From Datura wrightii (taxonomy: Eukaryota; Streptophyta; Magnoliopsida; Solanales; Solanaceae), in assembly GCA_035772735.1 (NCBI GenBank), contig JASDFA010000016.1:138582501-138646500 (forward strand): 64,000 nt of DNA, written 5' to 3'. The notes under the pieces are model-generated. The model was not told the DNA's origin. It saw only the letters and a program-made list of their open reading frames with translations, and made no database searches. The translations under genes and the position numbers were made by a program. Of the stretch, positions 1 to 9,466 are shown piece after piece (positions within the stretch are counted from its first letter, which is position 1; the number at the start of each line of letters is the position of its first letter).

Positions 1-123
1 TAGAATTATAGGTTTCACTCCAAATACAAATAAAACAAAAACTAAAACGAAAAATTTTTGTAGTAAATCAAGAAAAAGGAAAAGAAAAATCTATTTACAC
101 TTTACAAAAAGAAAGAAATTTTT

Positions 124-180
124 TTTCACGGGTTGCCTCCCGTGCAGCGCCTGGTTTACCGTCGCGGCTCGACGTCGTTA
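124..180 (-). other. post-coding conserved motif of E1 (GGGAGGCAACCC type)
   Basis: On the minus strand, just after the protease frame ends, the sequence runs GACGTCGAGCCGCGAC, then TAAACCAGGCGC, then GGGAGGCAACCC. A related arrangement occurs in E5 at 30652-30702. Similar stretches sit after the last coding domain in plant Athila/Tat-like elements as far as I recall. Function unknown. Sequence 1-123 further left is A/T-rich with no visible gene. Confidence 0.5.
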
Positions 181-183
181 AGC

Positions 184-693
184 TCAGTTGTCCTCTAGGG
201 TGAAGGACGATTTCTCTCGATCACCGTCCTTCCCCCAGTAGTGCTTACACCTTTCCGGTGGTTTTCCTATTAACTCCCGTGAATCCTTAATCCGCTCATC
301 ATCACCTCGATCAATCACATTGATCACCGAGAGTTCTTCGTGCACCATCAGGAGCTTGGGTGCCTTGTACACATCGAACACCTCCACCTTTTCATGTGCT
401 CGCGTTGTTAGCTGCCCCGCAGCTACGTCAATTAGTGCTTTCCCGGTCGCCAAGAAAGGACGCCCCAAAATAAATGGGACTTCCGCGTCTGGTTCAAAAT
501 CCAGCACGACAAAATCTACCGGGAAAATTAGGGAGCCAACTTGCACCAGAACGTCCTCCACAATGCCATTAGGTCTGGCTAAAGATCGATCCGCCAATTG
601 CAAGATTACTGTTGTGGGTCTAGGACTCCCTAGACCCAACTTTCTGAATACCGATGACGGCATCAAATTTATGCTCACTCCCAAATCACACAA
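184..693 (-). pseudogene. E1 retropepsin-like aspartic protease
   Basis: Fragment of a gag-protease polyprotein. The open frame begins with CDLGVSINLMP, the counterpart of the Athila-type active-site block that usually reads D(L/S)GAS; the catalytic Asp is kept and Ala is replaced by Val. Further on, VPFILGRPFLATG is the conserved ILGR-x-FL block of retropepsins, about residues 72-84, and LIDV follows. The protein would cleave the element's own polyprotein in virus-like particles. A frameshift near 690 separates it from the upstream frame (675-935) that carries the linker. It ends at a stop next to the post-coding motif. No pol follows. Broken; family call is good, activity unlikely. Confidence 0.75.
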
Positions 694-999
694 TCCACGA
701 GCTCGGATGCTCTGCCCAATAGTAATCGGATAGTAAAGCTCTCAGGGTCTTTGAGGTTTGTGGGCAGTCTATTTTGAGTCCAGGAAGTGCACTCCTCCGT
801 TAGAGCCACCGTAGCATACTCAGTCAATCGACTTTTGTTTGCCACGATGTCCTTTATATACTTAGCATATTTTGGCACTCCCTGCAAAACATCAACAAGA
901 GGTAAGTTAATATGTACCTGTTTCAGCACCTCCATGAATTTCTTGAAACACGCCTCCTCCTTGTGTTTCTTTAATCATTGAGGGAACGGGGGTGGAGGT

Positions 1000-2580
1000 C
1001 TTTCTAATTCAGCTTCCTTAGTCTTCCCCCTTTCTGTACTTTGCTCCCTCTCAACTTCTGCTACTCCCGAATGCTGAGGTGGTCTTTCTGGTTCCACCTC
1101 TTTCAGCTGCAAACCACTCCTTGTGGTCACTGCATTTACCTGCTTGGGATTTGGATCCGTGTCGCTCGGCAGTCCTCCTCTAGGCCTTGTGTTTTGGGCA
1201 CTAGCAAATTGCCCAAATTGATATTCAAGTGCCTTGGTAGCTAACTAGTTGTTTTTCACTTCGGTTGCCAATTTCACATAGTCATCCTGCAATTGAGCTT
1301 GGTTAGCTATCATGGTCTTGAACATCTCCTCAATGCTGAGTGATGGTGGTGGAGGAGGTGCATTGTTGTTTCTGAATTGTGCTTGATAATTCTGCTACCC
1401 TCCTTGGTTCCTTTGCACACCCTGACCCGATCTTTGCCCCTGATGGTTGTTGCTACCCCAGGAGAAATTAGGGTGATTCCTCCAATTGGAATTGTAGCTA
1501 TTACCATACTGTTAGTGGTTCCTTTGCGCATTTCCCACAAAGTTTACCGAGTCAGGATTGGCTCCACAACACTCAGCTGAGTGCTCACTGCTTCCACACA
1601 CTTCACACCACATTTGTTGTACTACATTAACTGGGGCTTGAGGCTGGTTCATTGTCATGTTGCTGAAGTGGGTGTTAAGTTGATTTTCCAATGCAGCTAT
1701 CTGTGCAGCGATAGCTGTAAACCCATCCACTTCTAGCACTCCTGCTGCTTTCCTTGTCCCGCCTCTTGATGAATCGGCATTCCATTCTGGATTGCCCTGT
1801 GAAATATGGTTCAGCAAGGTATACAGCTCCTCATAAGTTTTCTCCAGCGCTTGTCCTCCAGCTGCCGAGTCTAGCAATATTTTGGTGTGGGGTTCCAAAC
1901 CCTTTATAAAAGTGTGCACCAACTCTTCATTGGACTGATGATGATGAGGACAATCCCGCAAAATGGATTTGAATCTCTCCCAGGCCTGATATAAATTATC
2001 TCCCTCTCTCTGTTTGAAACTTAGAATCTGACTCCTAAGTCTTGCTATTTTACCGGAGGGAAAAAACCGTATCAAGAATTTCCTTGCAAGATCATCCCAC
2101 ATAGAAATAGAATTCGGTGGCTCAACTTTCAACCACCTCTTGGCTTATCCCAATAGTGAGAATGGGAACAATATAAGCCGGACATAATCTGATGACACTC
2201 CAGCGGGGATATAAGTGTCACTTATCTCCAAAATATTTTGGAGATGCTGCTGTGGATCTTCATGAGGGAGACCGGTAAACTGCCCGCTAGTGTGCAGCAA
2301 TTGCACCATATTCTGCTTAAGTTCAAACCTCCCTCTTGACTCAGGTTTGCGGATGCTAGATGTGACATTATTAGCATGTGGGATTGCCACCTCGCGAACC
2401 GGCCGAGCTGCTACTTCTTCGGGCACTAACACTGCCCGTACTACCGGTGGATTCTGTTGTTGCTCCATGATCGTCTGTCTGAGCAACTGCAGCTTTCTTT
2501 GTAGATCTTCTCTCCGTTTACTGTGAAATATTCTTTCTGGCTCTATATACGATGCCACCAGCTCCTTGTCTCTTGCCAGT
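1000..2580 (-). pseudogene. E1 gag (capsid-nucleocapsid), degenerate
   Basis: Minus-strand gag of an Athila-like element. Upstream block 2145-2558 holds the N-terminal region and a stretch ending FPFSLLG; one in-frame TAA at about 2142-2144 interrupts it, and the same frame resumes at once (1512-2132) with the capsid core: LARKFLIRFFPSGK, FKQREGDNLYQAWERFK and FIKGLEPHTK. A zinc-knuckle-like CEVCGSSEHSAEC follows (CX2CX4HX3C). After another in-frame stop near 1512 the frame continues through an Asn/Gln-rich tail (about 1500-1340), a short coiled segment and a Pro-rich linker to about 675. The protein would form the particle and bind RNA. No ATG could be fixed; the frame is open upstream of 2558. 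At least three stops plus one frameshift make it non-functional. Confidence 0.75.
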
Positions 2581-2689
2581 GTTCAACAGAAATTAAGTCT
2601 GCAAAATACAGGCTAAGACCAAGTTGTCAACACTAAGAAAATAAAAATACAGTAAATTAACACTTAAACCAAATTCACCAATTGCCAAG

Positions 2690-2707
2690 TCCCCGGCAAC
2701 GACGCCA
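2690..2707 (-). other. E1 primer-binding site (tRNA-Asp-like)
   Basis: Minus strand TGGCGTCGTTGCCGGGGA, close to the complement of the tRNA-Asp 3' end (Athila usually TGGCGCCGTTGCCGGGGA). It lies six bases inside the LTR end at 2714, the normal place for priming minus-strand DNA synthesis. Confidence 0.75.
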
Positions 2708-3611
2708 AAAACTTGTTCGGTGTGATTTGTGGGGTATATAAAACGACACGCAAGTGCACGTGGTCGAACAAGTAGTAAGTGGCTTTAGTAAGCCAAGTAT
2801 CGATCCCACAGGGACTTGGATGAAGTGCAATCTGCTCAAGTGTCCTATATTTCGATTCTAAAAATGCAGACAACACTGTAACCAAAAGTTTGATATTTTG
2901 TTTTATGATTTTTATACTAAAGCTAAACAATTATCTACTTTGAGTCTGAACTATGAATGAGAGCATGCTAAGGTTAACGAACATGTAATGAAATTTATTA
3001 TCATCATAATTTGGTTAATATTTTTCTCCAGTTGCTAGCCAAGAACATTTGTCAAGAGATTAAAACTCTCGTATTTAACCTCACTTATGAATCATGAACC
3101 ATCCACCTACATTTTTGTGATTAAATGCAATTCATGTTCTATCCATACAAACCCGGTTCCTAAATTGACTAATACGACTTTCAGGTATATTTCTATCCTG
3201 AAAGTAAATCAATTCCCAATTTTCCCAAATCAAGTAAGGATCATATCCTATTAATTCACAACTTTCCAATTTCTTGCTCTCTCGAGTGAAACCGGACTTT
3301 TTAGATGTACATTAACGTAGGCCACACATTAATGCAGTAAGAACAATAATTAATAGAACAACATGGAAGAAAAGATGAAAAACCAAAGAATCAATGATCA
3401 CATTTCATCACAATTGTTCATAACCTCAGTAAAAAGAGGAATTAGCCACTCATTTGTGGATTAAACATCTTTAAATGAGTGTTAATCATACAAGCAATTG
3501 AATACAAGAAGAAGGAAAGAGAGAAAAACCCTAAGAATTTCGTCCCCTCAACTACCTGTAACCCACGTTCTTGCTCCCAAGTCAGAATATTGAAAAATGA
3601 ACCTAAGTGTT

Positions 3612-3621
3612 CTATTTATAC
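3612..3621 (-). promoter_or_regulatory. TATA box of LTR unit A (E1)
   Basis: Minus strand AGTATAAATAGA, a good plant TATA box, in the middle of unit A. Upstream of it (3650-3700, 3840-3890) are imperfect inverted repeats related to ACGTGTCACGGAG. Confidence 0.5.
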
Positions 3622-4707
3622 TGTTGGGAATTTTTCCCGGAATAACAAGCAACGTGTCACGGAGTGCATCGCGGAGCACTGCCTCCATGACACGCTACGG
3701 ACGCGGACCTTCACAGGAACTGGGTGTCCGGGAATTAAAGCTCAATGTGGCACGGCGTGCAACGCGGAGCCAAGCCACCGCCACGGACCGGGTGCGGACC
3801 CTCTCTGGAATTTGGGCGAAATTTCCCTATCCAGTCAGAAGGCCTCCGCGATGGCAGCGTGCCACGGCTCCATCGCGGAGCCCCTTTAATTCATGTTGTC
3901 CAAAGTCTTGTCCCTTGCTCGCATCCAATTCCAACCCCGATATCCTCCAACATGCATTTTAGCTTCCCGAAATTACATTTTACCTGCAAAACAAAGCTAA
4001 TCATGTTGGTTAGTATAAATTTACATTTTATTACCAATTACATGAGAATGTATACACATTGATAGATAAACAAGGCTAAAATGGTACTTTTGAGTATCAC
4101 TTGGGCATATAAATTTGTCCAAGATCACTAGTCAAGAATTATTGCCAATGGATTAAAACTCTCGTATTTAACCCAACTTAAGAATCATGAACCGTCCACC
4201 AACATTTCTGTAATTAAACGAAATTCATGTTATAGCCATACAAAACTGATTCCTTAGTTGACTAATACGACTTTCAGGTATATTTCTATCCTGAAGGTAA
4301 ATCAATTCCCAATTTTCCCAAACTAAGAAGAGATCATATCCTATTTATTCACAACTTTCCAATTTCTTGCTCTCTCAAGTGAAACCGGACTTTTTAGATG
4401 TAAATTAACGTTGGCCACACATTAATACAGTAAGAACAAGAATCAATAGAACAACCATGGAAGAAAAGATGAAAAACCTAGTTGATCAATAACTACATTT
4501 CAATACAATTGTTCTTAACCTCAGCAAGAAGAGGAATTAGCCACTCATTTGTGGATTAAACATCGTTAAATGAGTGTTAAACATACAAGCAATTGAATTA
4601 AAGAAGAAGGAGATAGAGAAAAACCCTGAGATTTTCGTCCCCTCAACTGCCTGTAACCCACGTTTTTGCTCCACCAAGTCAGAATTCTAAAATAAAACCT
4701 AAGTGTG

Positions 4708-4717
4708 CTATTTATAC
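4708..4717 (-). promoter_or_regulatory. TATA box of LTR unit B (E1)
   Basis: Minus strand GTATAAATAG at the position matching the TATA box of unit A. This is the copy nearer the LTR 5' end, so transcription could start in either unit. Confidence 0.5.
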
Positions 4718-4747
4718 TAGTGGGAATTTTTCCTGGAATAACAAGCA

Positions 4748-4824
4748 ACGTGTCACGGAGTGTATCACGGAGCACTGCCTCCGTGACACGTTGTGTATCA
4801 CGGAGCACTGCCTCCGTGACACGT
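4748..4824. repeat. inverted/direct repeat array with ACGTGTC core upstream of TATA
   Basis: ACGTGTCACGGAG (4748-4760) is followed by its exact reverse complement CTCCGTGACACGT at 4779-4791 and again at 4812-4824, and the 33-base block TATCACGGAGCACTGC...CGTTGT is directly repeated. ACGTGTC matches the plant ABRE/G-box core. It sits 30-110 bases upstream of the minus-strand TATA box, where transcription factors would bind. Unit A has a more diverged version at 3651-3700. Confidence 0.6.
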
Positions 4825-5086
4825 TGTTGTTCCACCATAGGCCAAATTTTGCATTTTTTCTTGTTGACTTTCACGTTTTGCTCTTGATTCCATTCCTCCA
4901 CTTCACCAAATCATGAATTAGTTCCTCAAATGCGCTATTAACCTTCAAAAACAAGGACTAATCATGTTGGTTAGTATATATTCACATTTGCATAAAATCA
5001 CATGAGAATGTATATAAATAATTAGATAAACAAGACTAAATTGAGTTATAAAGTAGCATCTGGGCATGCAATTATGACCAAGATCA

Positions 5087-7156
5087 TTCTTCAAGCTTCA
5101 AGGAAGATAATCAAGTGGGGTTTTCATCTACCAGGTAAGTGGGACTTCAACAAGGATATCGTTTCATCCTTGTGTCCCAAAATATTTTCAATAAGAACCC
5201 GACTTAAATTATTTAGAATATCATGATCTAGGGTGTTGAAAAATGAATAATTTCTTCCTCATCCTTTTCTAAAATGTTAATATTTACTGCAATTATGGAA
5301 TTTGTTTCAAATGTTGATATGATGGGTTGTTGGGATGTGAATTATATGTTGGGAATGCATGAGGGTAACATGTCGATCGGAAATTGGCTTGAGTAATGAA
5401 TGGGTGTTTCTTATTGTTCAATTAATTTGCGTATTCACTTATGAGAATGATGAAATGGTGGAAATATGGGCCGAATATATATGAGTGTAGCATGTTCTTC
5501 CTATGTCAACTTGAGAAATGAATGTTAATTGGTTATGCCTTCCTTGAGTATCGTAGAAATTCTTAACCATGATGAAAGTGTGGGAATGTTCTTAATTAAC
5601 CCTAATGATGTGATTATGACGTAGATGACCATGCTAAATTGAGTAACAGTTGTGGGCTTGAGTAATTGAAGTAAACTATGTGCTATCACCATGTTTTATA
5701 TTAAATCGATTGGGTATGAATAGATTGCATCCCTATTGTTGAACTATGAAGCTTGGGCGGATTCTATATTATTTTCCTTATTACAATTGGTTTTATAAAA
5801 TCCTAGAATCTAAAAGGCCCGTGGCTAGAGAGTTCATAAATGGAGTGATTGTGACAATTGTGTGAAATGGTTGTGACCTAATTACATGGAGTTATGCATC
5901 CTTGAAAGATTATGAGTCGAGTTCTATAAATCATGTTGGATCTTAAATTATCTATTGAATGAGGTGAATATGGAATCAAGATGCCATGATAGAATAATGC
6001 TACTATGAATTTATAGCATGCTAATAATGTGATGTTAAAGCTAATGAGGAAGTTGGTTTTGTAATAATGTGAATCACGATGATTGAGCTTGTTATTAACA
6101 TGTCGAGTTGTTAATCCATGCTTATTTGAGAGATAGAATTAATAGACGATAGTGGAGAATGTCTTACCTAGACTCTAGTGGAGAATGTATTACCTGAGAA
6201 TGTATTACCTAGACGCTAGTGGAGAATGCCTTACCTAGACGCTAGTGGAGAATGTCTTCATGTAGTCAGTCGGGACTCACATCCCTAGTCAGTTTAGCAT
6301 TTTATTTTCTCTGCTTTGTTTGGGACCTTCTTTTAGTCAGTGACTCTCTATATTAGATCCTTCTCTCTCCCTTTGACGGTCAGTGATTCTCTCTAGTTGA
6401 GAATGTTTCCCCTTTGATAGTTAGGGACGCTCCCTTCAACCGTCAGGGACTCCCCCTTAGACGTCAGGGACCCTCTTGATATCAGTCAAAGTATCACACT
6501 CTGTATTATTCCCGATTATTACATTTTGCACATCAACGGTTGCTACTGTAATTCATGTCTTTATAATGTGGTTATGTTAATTGAATCTGTGAAGCTCATG
6601 TAATATAGTTGTACTTCACTTCTATTACGTTGCTATTAATATGTTTTATATTACTTCTCTCTTGCTAATATTATGAGTTAGTTTACTTACGCTTCCTGCA
6701 TACTCAGTACATTCCATGTACTGAACGCACGCCTCTTGTGCTATATCGTGTCATGATATAGATTCAGGTCTTCATGCTCCGCCGCATGGTTAGATACGTT
6801 ACCCTATTCTCCCAGTCGTCTGTGGTGAGTCCTCATCCTCCGAGGATGTGAGTAGCATTCTTGTTTTATTTTTCTTCAGTTTTGTATCTTTTGGAGTTAG
6901 CTGGGGGCCTGTCCTAGGAACTCATCAATTTATTAGAAGGCTTTCAGACTTGTTAGACAGGATCAATGTTGTATTTAAATGTTATTAAGTTGTCATTTTG
7001 ATTTATATTAGTTTCTAATTAGTTCTTCGGCTCGTTCATGATGTTTGATGCTTCTTATGTTAAGTGTACGCGAAGACTATTCCATTGGTCGACTTGGAGC
7101 CTTTGGGGGTTCCTCGTCCCGTGTCTACGATCTGGGTGTACTCTCGGGTCGTGACA
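5087..7156 (+). repeat. E2 5' LTR, left-truncated
   Basis: Aligns with 3' LTR 10062-12121 (TCTTCAAGCTTCAAGGAAG, same order to GTCGTGACA). The first roughly 590 bases of the LTR are missing, replaced by E1. Carries fewer copies of the 26-base minisatellite than the 3' LTR. Confidence 0.8.
6160..6262 (+). repeat. 26-base minisatellite in E2 5' LTR
   Basis: About three to four imperfect units of GACGCTAGTGGAGAATGTCTTACCTA with a disrupted middle. The matching region of the 3' LTR holds five cleaner units. Confidence 0.7.
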
Positions 7157-7159
7157 AAC

Positions 7160-7173
7160 TGGGTATTAGAGCA
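7160..7173 (+). other. E2 primer-binding site (initiator Met tRNA)
   Basis: TGGGTATTAGAGCA just after the LTR end, a mutated form of TGGTATCAGAGC, complement of the initiator-Met tRNA 3' end used by chromoviruses. The leader 7174-7374 has no ORF. Confidence 0.7.
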
Positions 7174-7374
7174 ATAGGTTTAGAGTGTCCTAGGGTGTCT
7201 AAAAGACGCGTTACGTAGAGTTTTATTCATGGGTATGAAGTGCACCACACTTATGACGGAGAGGCTATGAGGCATTTTAGGAATGTTCCCTTCTCTTCGT
7301 GATTCTTATCATGCGCAGAGTATGGAACTCTAAGTATTTCTTCCCTTAACTCGTGCTTTACGTGCTCGCAGACA

Positions 7375-8432
7375 ATGCCGCCCCAACGAGCTAATAGAAG
7401 AGGATGCAGTAACGGCTGTCAGCAGGTGCCCCAGCCCAGGCAGGCCCAATAGATGATCATGTTACACATGCTGAGATTTGGGCAGCCTTTCAAATGTTGG
7501 CGCAAGTCCTGACCGCTTAGATTAGCCAGCAAGCGGTGGCTCGTGCCCCTCAGAATGGAAATGAGGCAGCGGCAAGGATAAGGGATTTTCTCCATATGAC
7601 CCTACCAAAATTCTTGGGGTCAAAGGTGGATGAGGACCCATATGAATTTTTGGAGGAGATTCAAAAGATTACTCGCATTATATGAGTGACAGGGAACGAG
7701 AGTGCAGACTTATCCTCCTACTAGTTAAAAGGAGTTGCTTATATCTGGTACTGTCAGTGGAGAGACAGTCAGGGAGTTTGAGCAGGTCCCATAGGCTGGG
7801 ATGAATTTATGGCCACATTCTGTGATACATTTTTCCCTTGGGAGCTGAGGGAGTCAAAAGTGGCAGAGTTTATTAATTTGAAATAAAATGACATGACAGT
7901 TTAGGAGTATGCGCTGGAGTTCACTCGGTTATCTGAGTATGCGCCGGAGATGGTAGCTAACCAGCGGGCCGTGTAAGCCAATTTTTGAATGGAGTGTCAA
8001 ATTCCTTGGTCTTGGATTCCTTGGTTATACTTCCCACACATGGTGATATTTGCTCAACAAATTGAAGCGAAGTAGGTGAAAGAAAAGGAGAAAGAGGCCA
8101 ATAGGGCTAGGATTATAGATCTAGATTTCTCCCAGCAGAGGTCAGGTATCGGATATCGCTCACACTACCAGCAGAAATCATCGCCCCAGTACCTTCGGTA
8201 GCCAGTGCTTCGTATCAGCCCAGTGTGAGGGAGATTACATACCCATTATGTATGAGCTGCGAAAAGCACCATTTGGTAATATGTATGGCCAGCTTAAATG
8301 TTTGTTTCTGGTGCGGCAAGGTTGGCCATAAGAACCGAGATTTCGCAATGGCTAAGCGAGGCGAGGGTAGATTTTTCGTCCACCTCTTCAGTAGTTCCGA
8401 TAGCCTGCTCGTTTCAGTAGGGGGCTTCCTCT
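7375..8432 (+). pseudogene. E2 gag, degenerate
   Basis: Begins at ATGCCGCCCCAACG. With stops and frameshifts it follows the Tekay gag order: a Gln-rich N-terminus, a helix block (about 7460-7560), the capsid core with IRDFLHMTLPKFLGSKVDED (near 7585), EFLEEIQKITR, a WYCQWRD block and EYALEFTRLSEYAPEMV (about 7905), then a zinc knuckle near 8303 reading CFWCGKVGHKNRDF in which the final Cys is Phe. Many TAG/TAA stops arise where CAG/CAA or TGG would be expected, typical of methylated repeats decaying by C-to-T change. Cannot encode a working capsid. Confidence 0.75.
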
Positions 8433-9450
8433 AACCCAGGAGGAGGACAACGTCAAAACCGCTCTCATGCAGTAGCAGCCTATCAGGATAAGGGCAAGGC
8501 ACCAGTAGTGTCCACAGGTATGTTGTGGATCTTGTGATATTACTTACGTGATGCCAACCTCTATATTGAATGAGAAGTTCAGTTGTGATTGTGGGAAAGG
8601 TTGTTGGGGTGTGATTGAAATAGTTGTAGTATAGGGCTTGTGGTGAAGGTTAGAAGTGAAAGAGGAGTGAAGGGTTAGTATCTTATCCTGACTTGAAAAA
8701 GGATTCGGGAGCCTTAGAATGATGAATTTAAGCTAAGGGGGAGATAGTGAGTATGTTAAGTAAGTCATACCTTGAGAATGTTCATAAAGGGATTTTAGCC
8801 TTAGAACTTGTAGTATATCGATCTCTACAGAGTTCCGATAACTTTGCTTGTACCTCAGTTAGAGTTAAGTTGTGTCTATAACTATGTGCATATTTACGAG
8901 GTTAGAGGTAACCGTTTAGTTAGTAAAGCCAGTTTTTCTCTGTGATGTCCTTATTGTTTATTTTCATGTTATGAATTAGTTATGTGTGTTAATTTATATT
9001 TTTCCAGTGTGGCCAGCTCGAACACAGTCTATAGAAGTTGCTTAGTAAGTTCAGTAGAACAAGGCTATCTCGCGTATGTGCTCAATTTTAGATGCCGAGA
9101 TAACTCATGCTCATAAATTTCTTGCTCTCAGTTAGATTAGATATTGTGAATTCTAGCTTAGTATCGGACGATGATTTGAGAAAGAAAGTCTAGTTCGTGT
9201 CAGTTCTGTGCCAGATAAAAAGGGGAAGGAACTTTCTTCCAGTGTTTGTTTAATACTATGTAGGTATCATGTTATCTGGTCTTCCTTGAGTCATGGTGTG
9301 CATGTTAGATGTGAATTTCCAAGTTTGGTGTGACAGGTTGGTCCGGAGTCAGATGGTCCTCTTTATGTTAGTTATGACGGATTGATATCTGGGTATCAAT
9401 TTCATCTCTATCTTTTCATCACGTTCAGTAAACATTCAAGGACGAATGTT
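8433..9450 (+). other. E2 internal non-coding stretch replacing pol
   Basis: After the gag end (up to GTGTCCACAGGTATGTTGTGG, the spot where E4/E7 enter protease) the sequence stops resembling pol. No protease, RT, RNase H, integrase or chromodomain motif is visible in any frame. The last 100 bases again match the normal 3' untranslated part of Tekay elements. I see no gene. Confidence 0.6.
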
Positions 9451-9466
9451 CCCAAGGGGGAGACAT
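9451..9466 (+). other. E2 polypurine tract
   Basis: CCCAAGGGGGAGACAT immediately before the LTR start TGTAATAC. Same tract precedes the 3' LTRs of E4 and E7 and, in reverse, that of E8. Primes plus-strand DNA synthesis. Confidence 0.75.

Larger units (their letters stand above)
1..5086 (-). mobile_element. E1: Athila-like Ty3/gypsy element, gag-protease only, partial
   Basis: Minus-strand LTR retrotransposon running off the left edge. Read 5' to 3' it has an LTR (2714-5086), a primer-binding site like tRNA-Asp (2690-2707), a broken gag (about 1000-2580), a retropepsin-like protease (184-693) and then the post-coding motif (124-180). No reverse transcriptase, RNase H or integrase lies between protease and that motif, so the copy looks non-autonomous; pol beyond the left edge is unlikely because the motif normally follows the coding region (inference). 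The right end at 5086 abuts sequence matching the middle of the E2 LTR, so E1 probably inserted into the E2 5' LTR; the rest of that LTR would be outside the window. Athila assignment rests on the protease/gag style and primer site. Confidence 0.8.
2714..5086 (-). repeat. E1 long terminal repeat with internal tandem duplication
   Basis: Bounded on the plus strand by TGTTCGG at 2714 and AAGATCA at 5086, that is TG...CA on the minus strand. It contains two tandem units, 3044-4127 and 4128-5086, which align by eye almost end to end: same landmarks in the same order (AAAACTCTCGTATTTAACC, the GACTTTCAGGTATATTTC block, ACCGGACTTTTTAGATG, the TATA box, AGATAAACAAG, then CCAAGATCA). Unit B lacks about 120 bases in its middle. 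The ordinary LTR is thus about 1.3-1.4 kb and this one carries a duplicated promoter module. Short inverted repeats lie upstream of each TATA box. Confidence 0.7.

Noticed and set aside
320..733. Plus-strand 137-residue open frame
   Set aside because: Shadow of the minus-strand E1 protease; Ser/Thr-rich composition without motifs.
3479..4062. Overlapping plus-strand open frames in the E1 LTR
   Set aside because: They arise from the G/C-rich palindromic part of the LTR; frames do not agree between units A and B.
7021..7156. tRNA or small RNA gene at the conserved LTR end
   Set aside because: The conserved GGTTGACTTGGGG...GTCGTGACA stretch recurs at every Tekay LTR end and is part of the LTR, not a tRNA.
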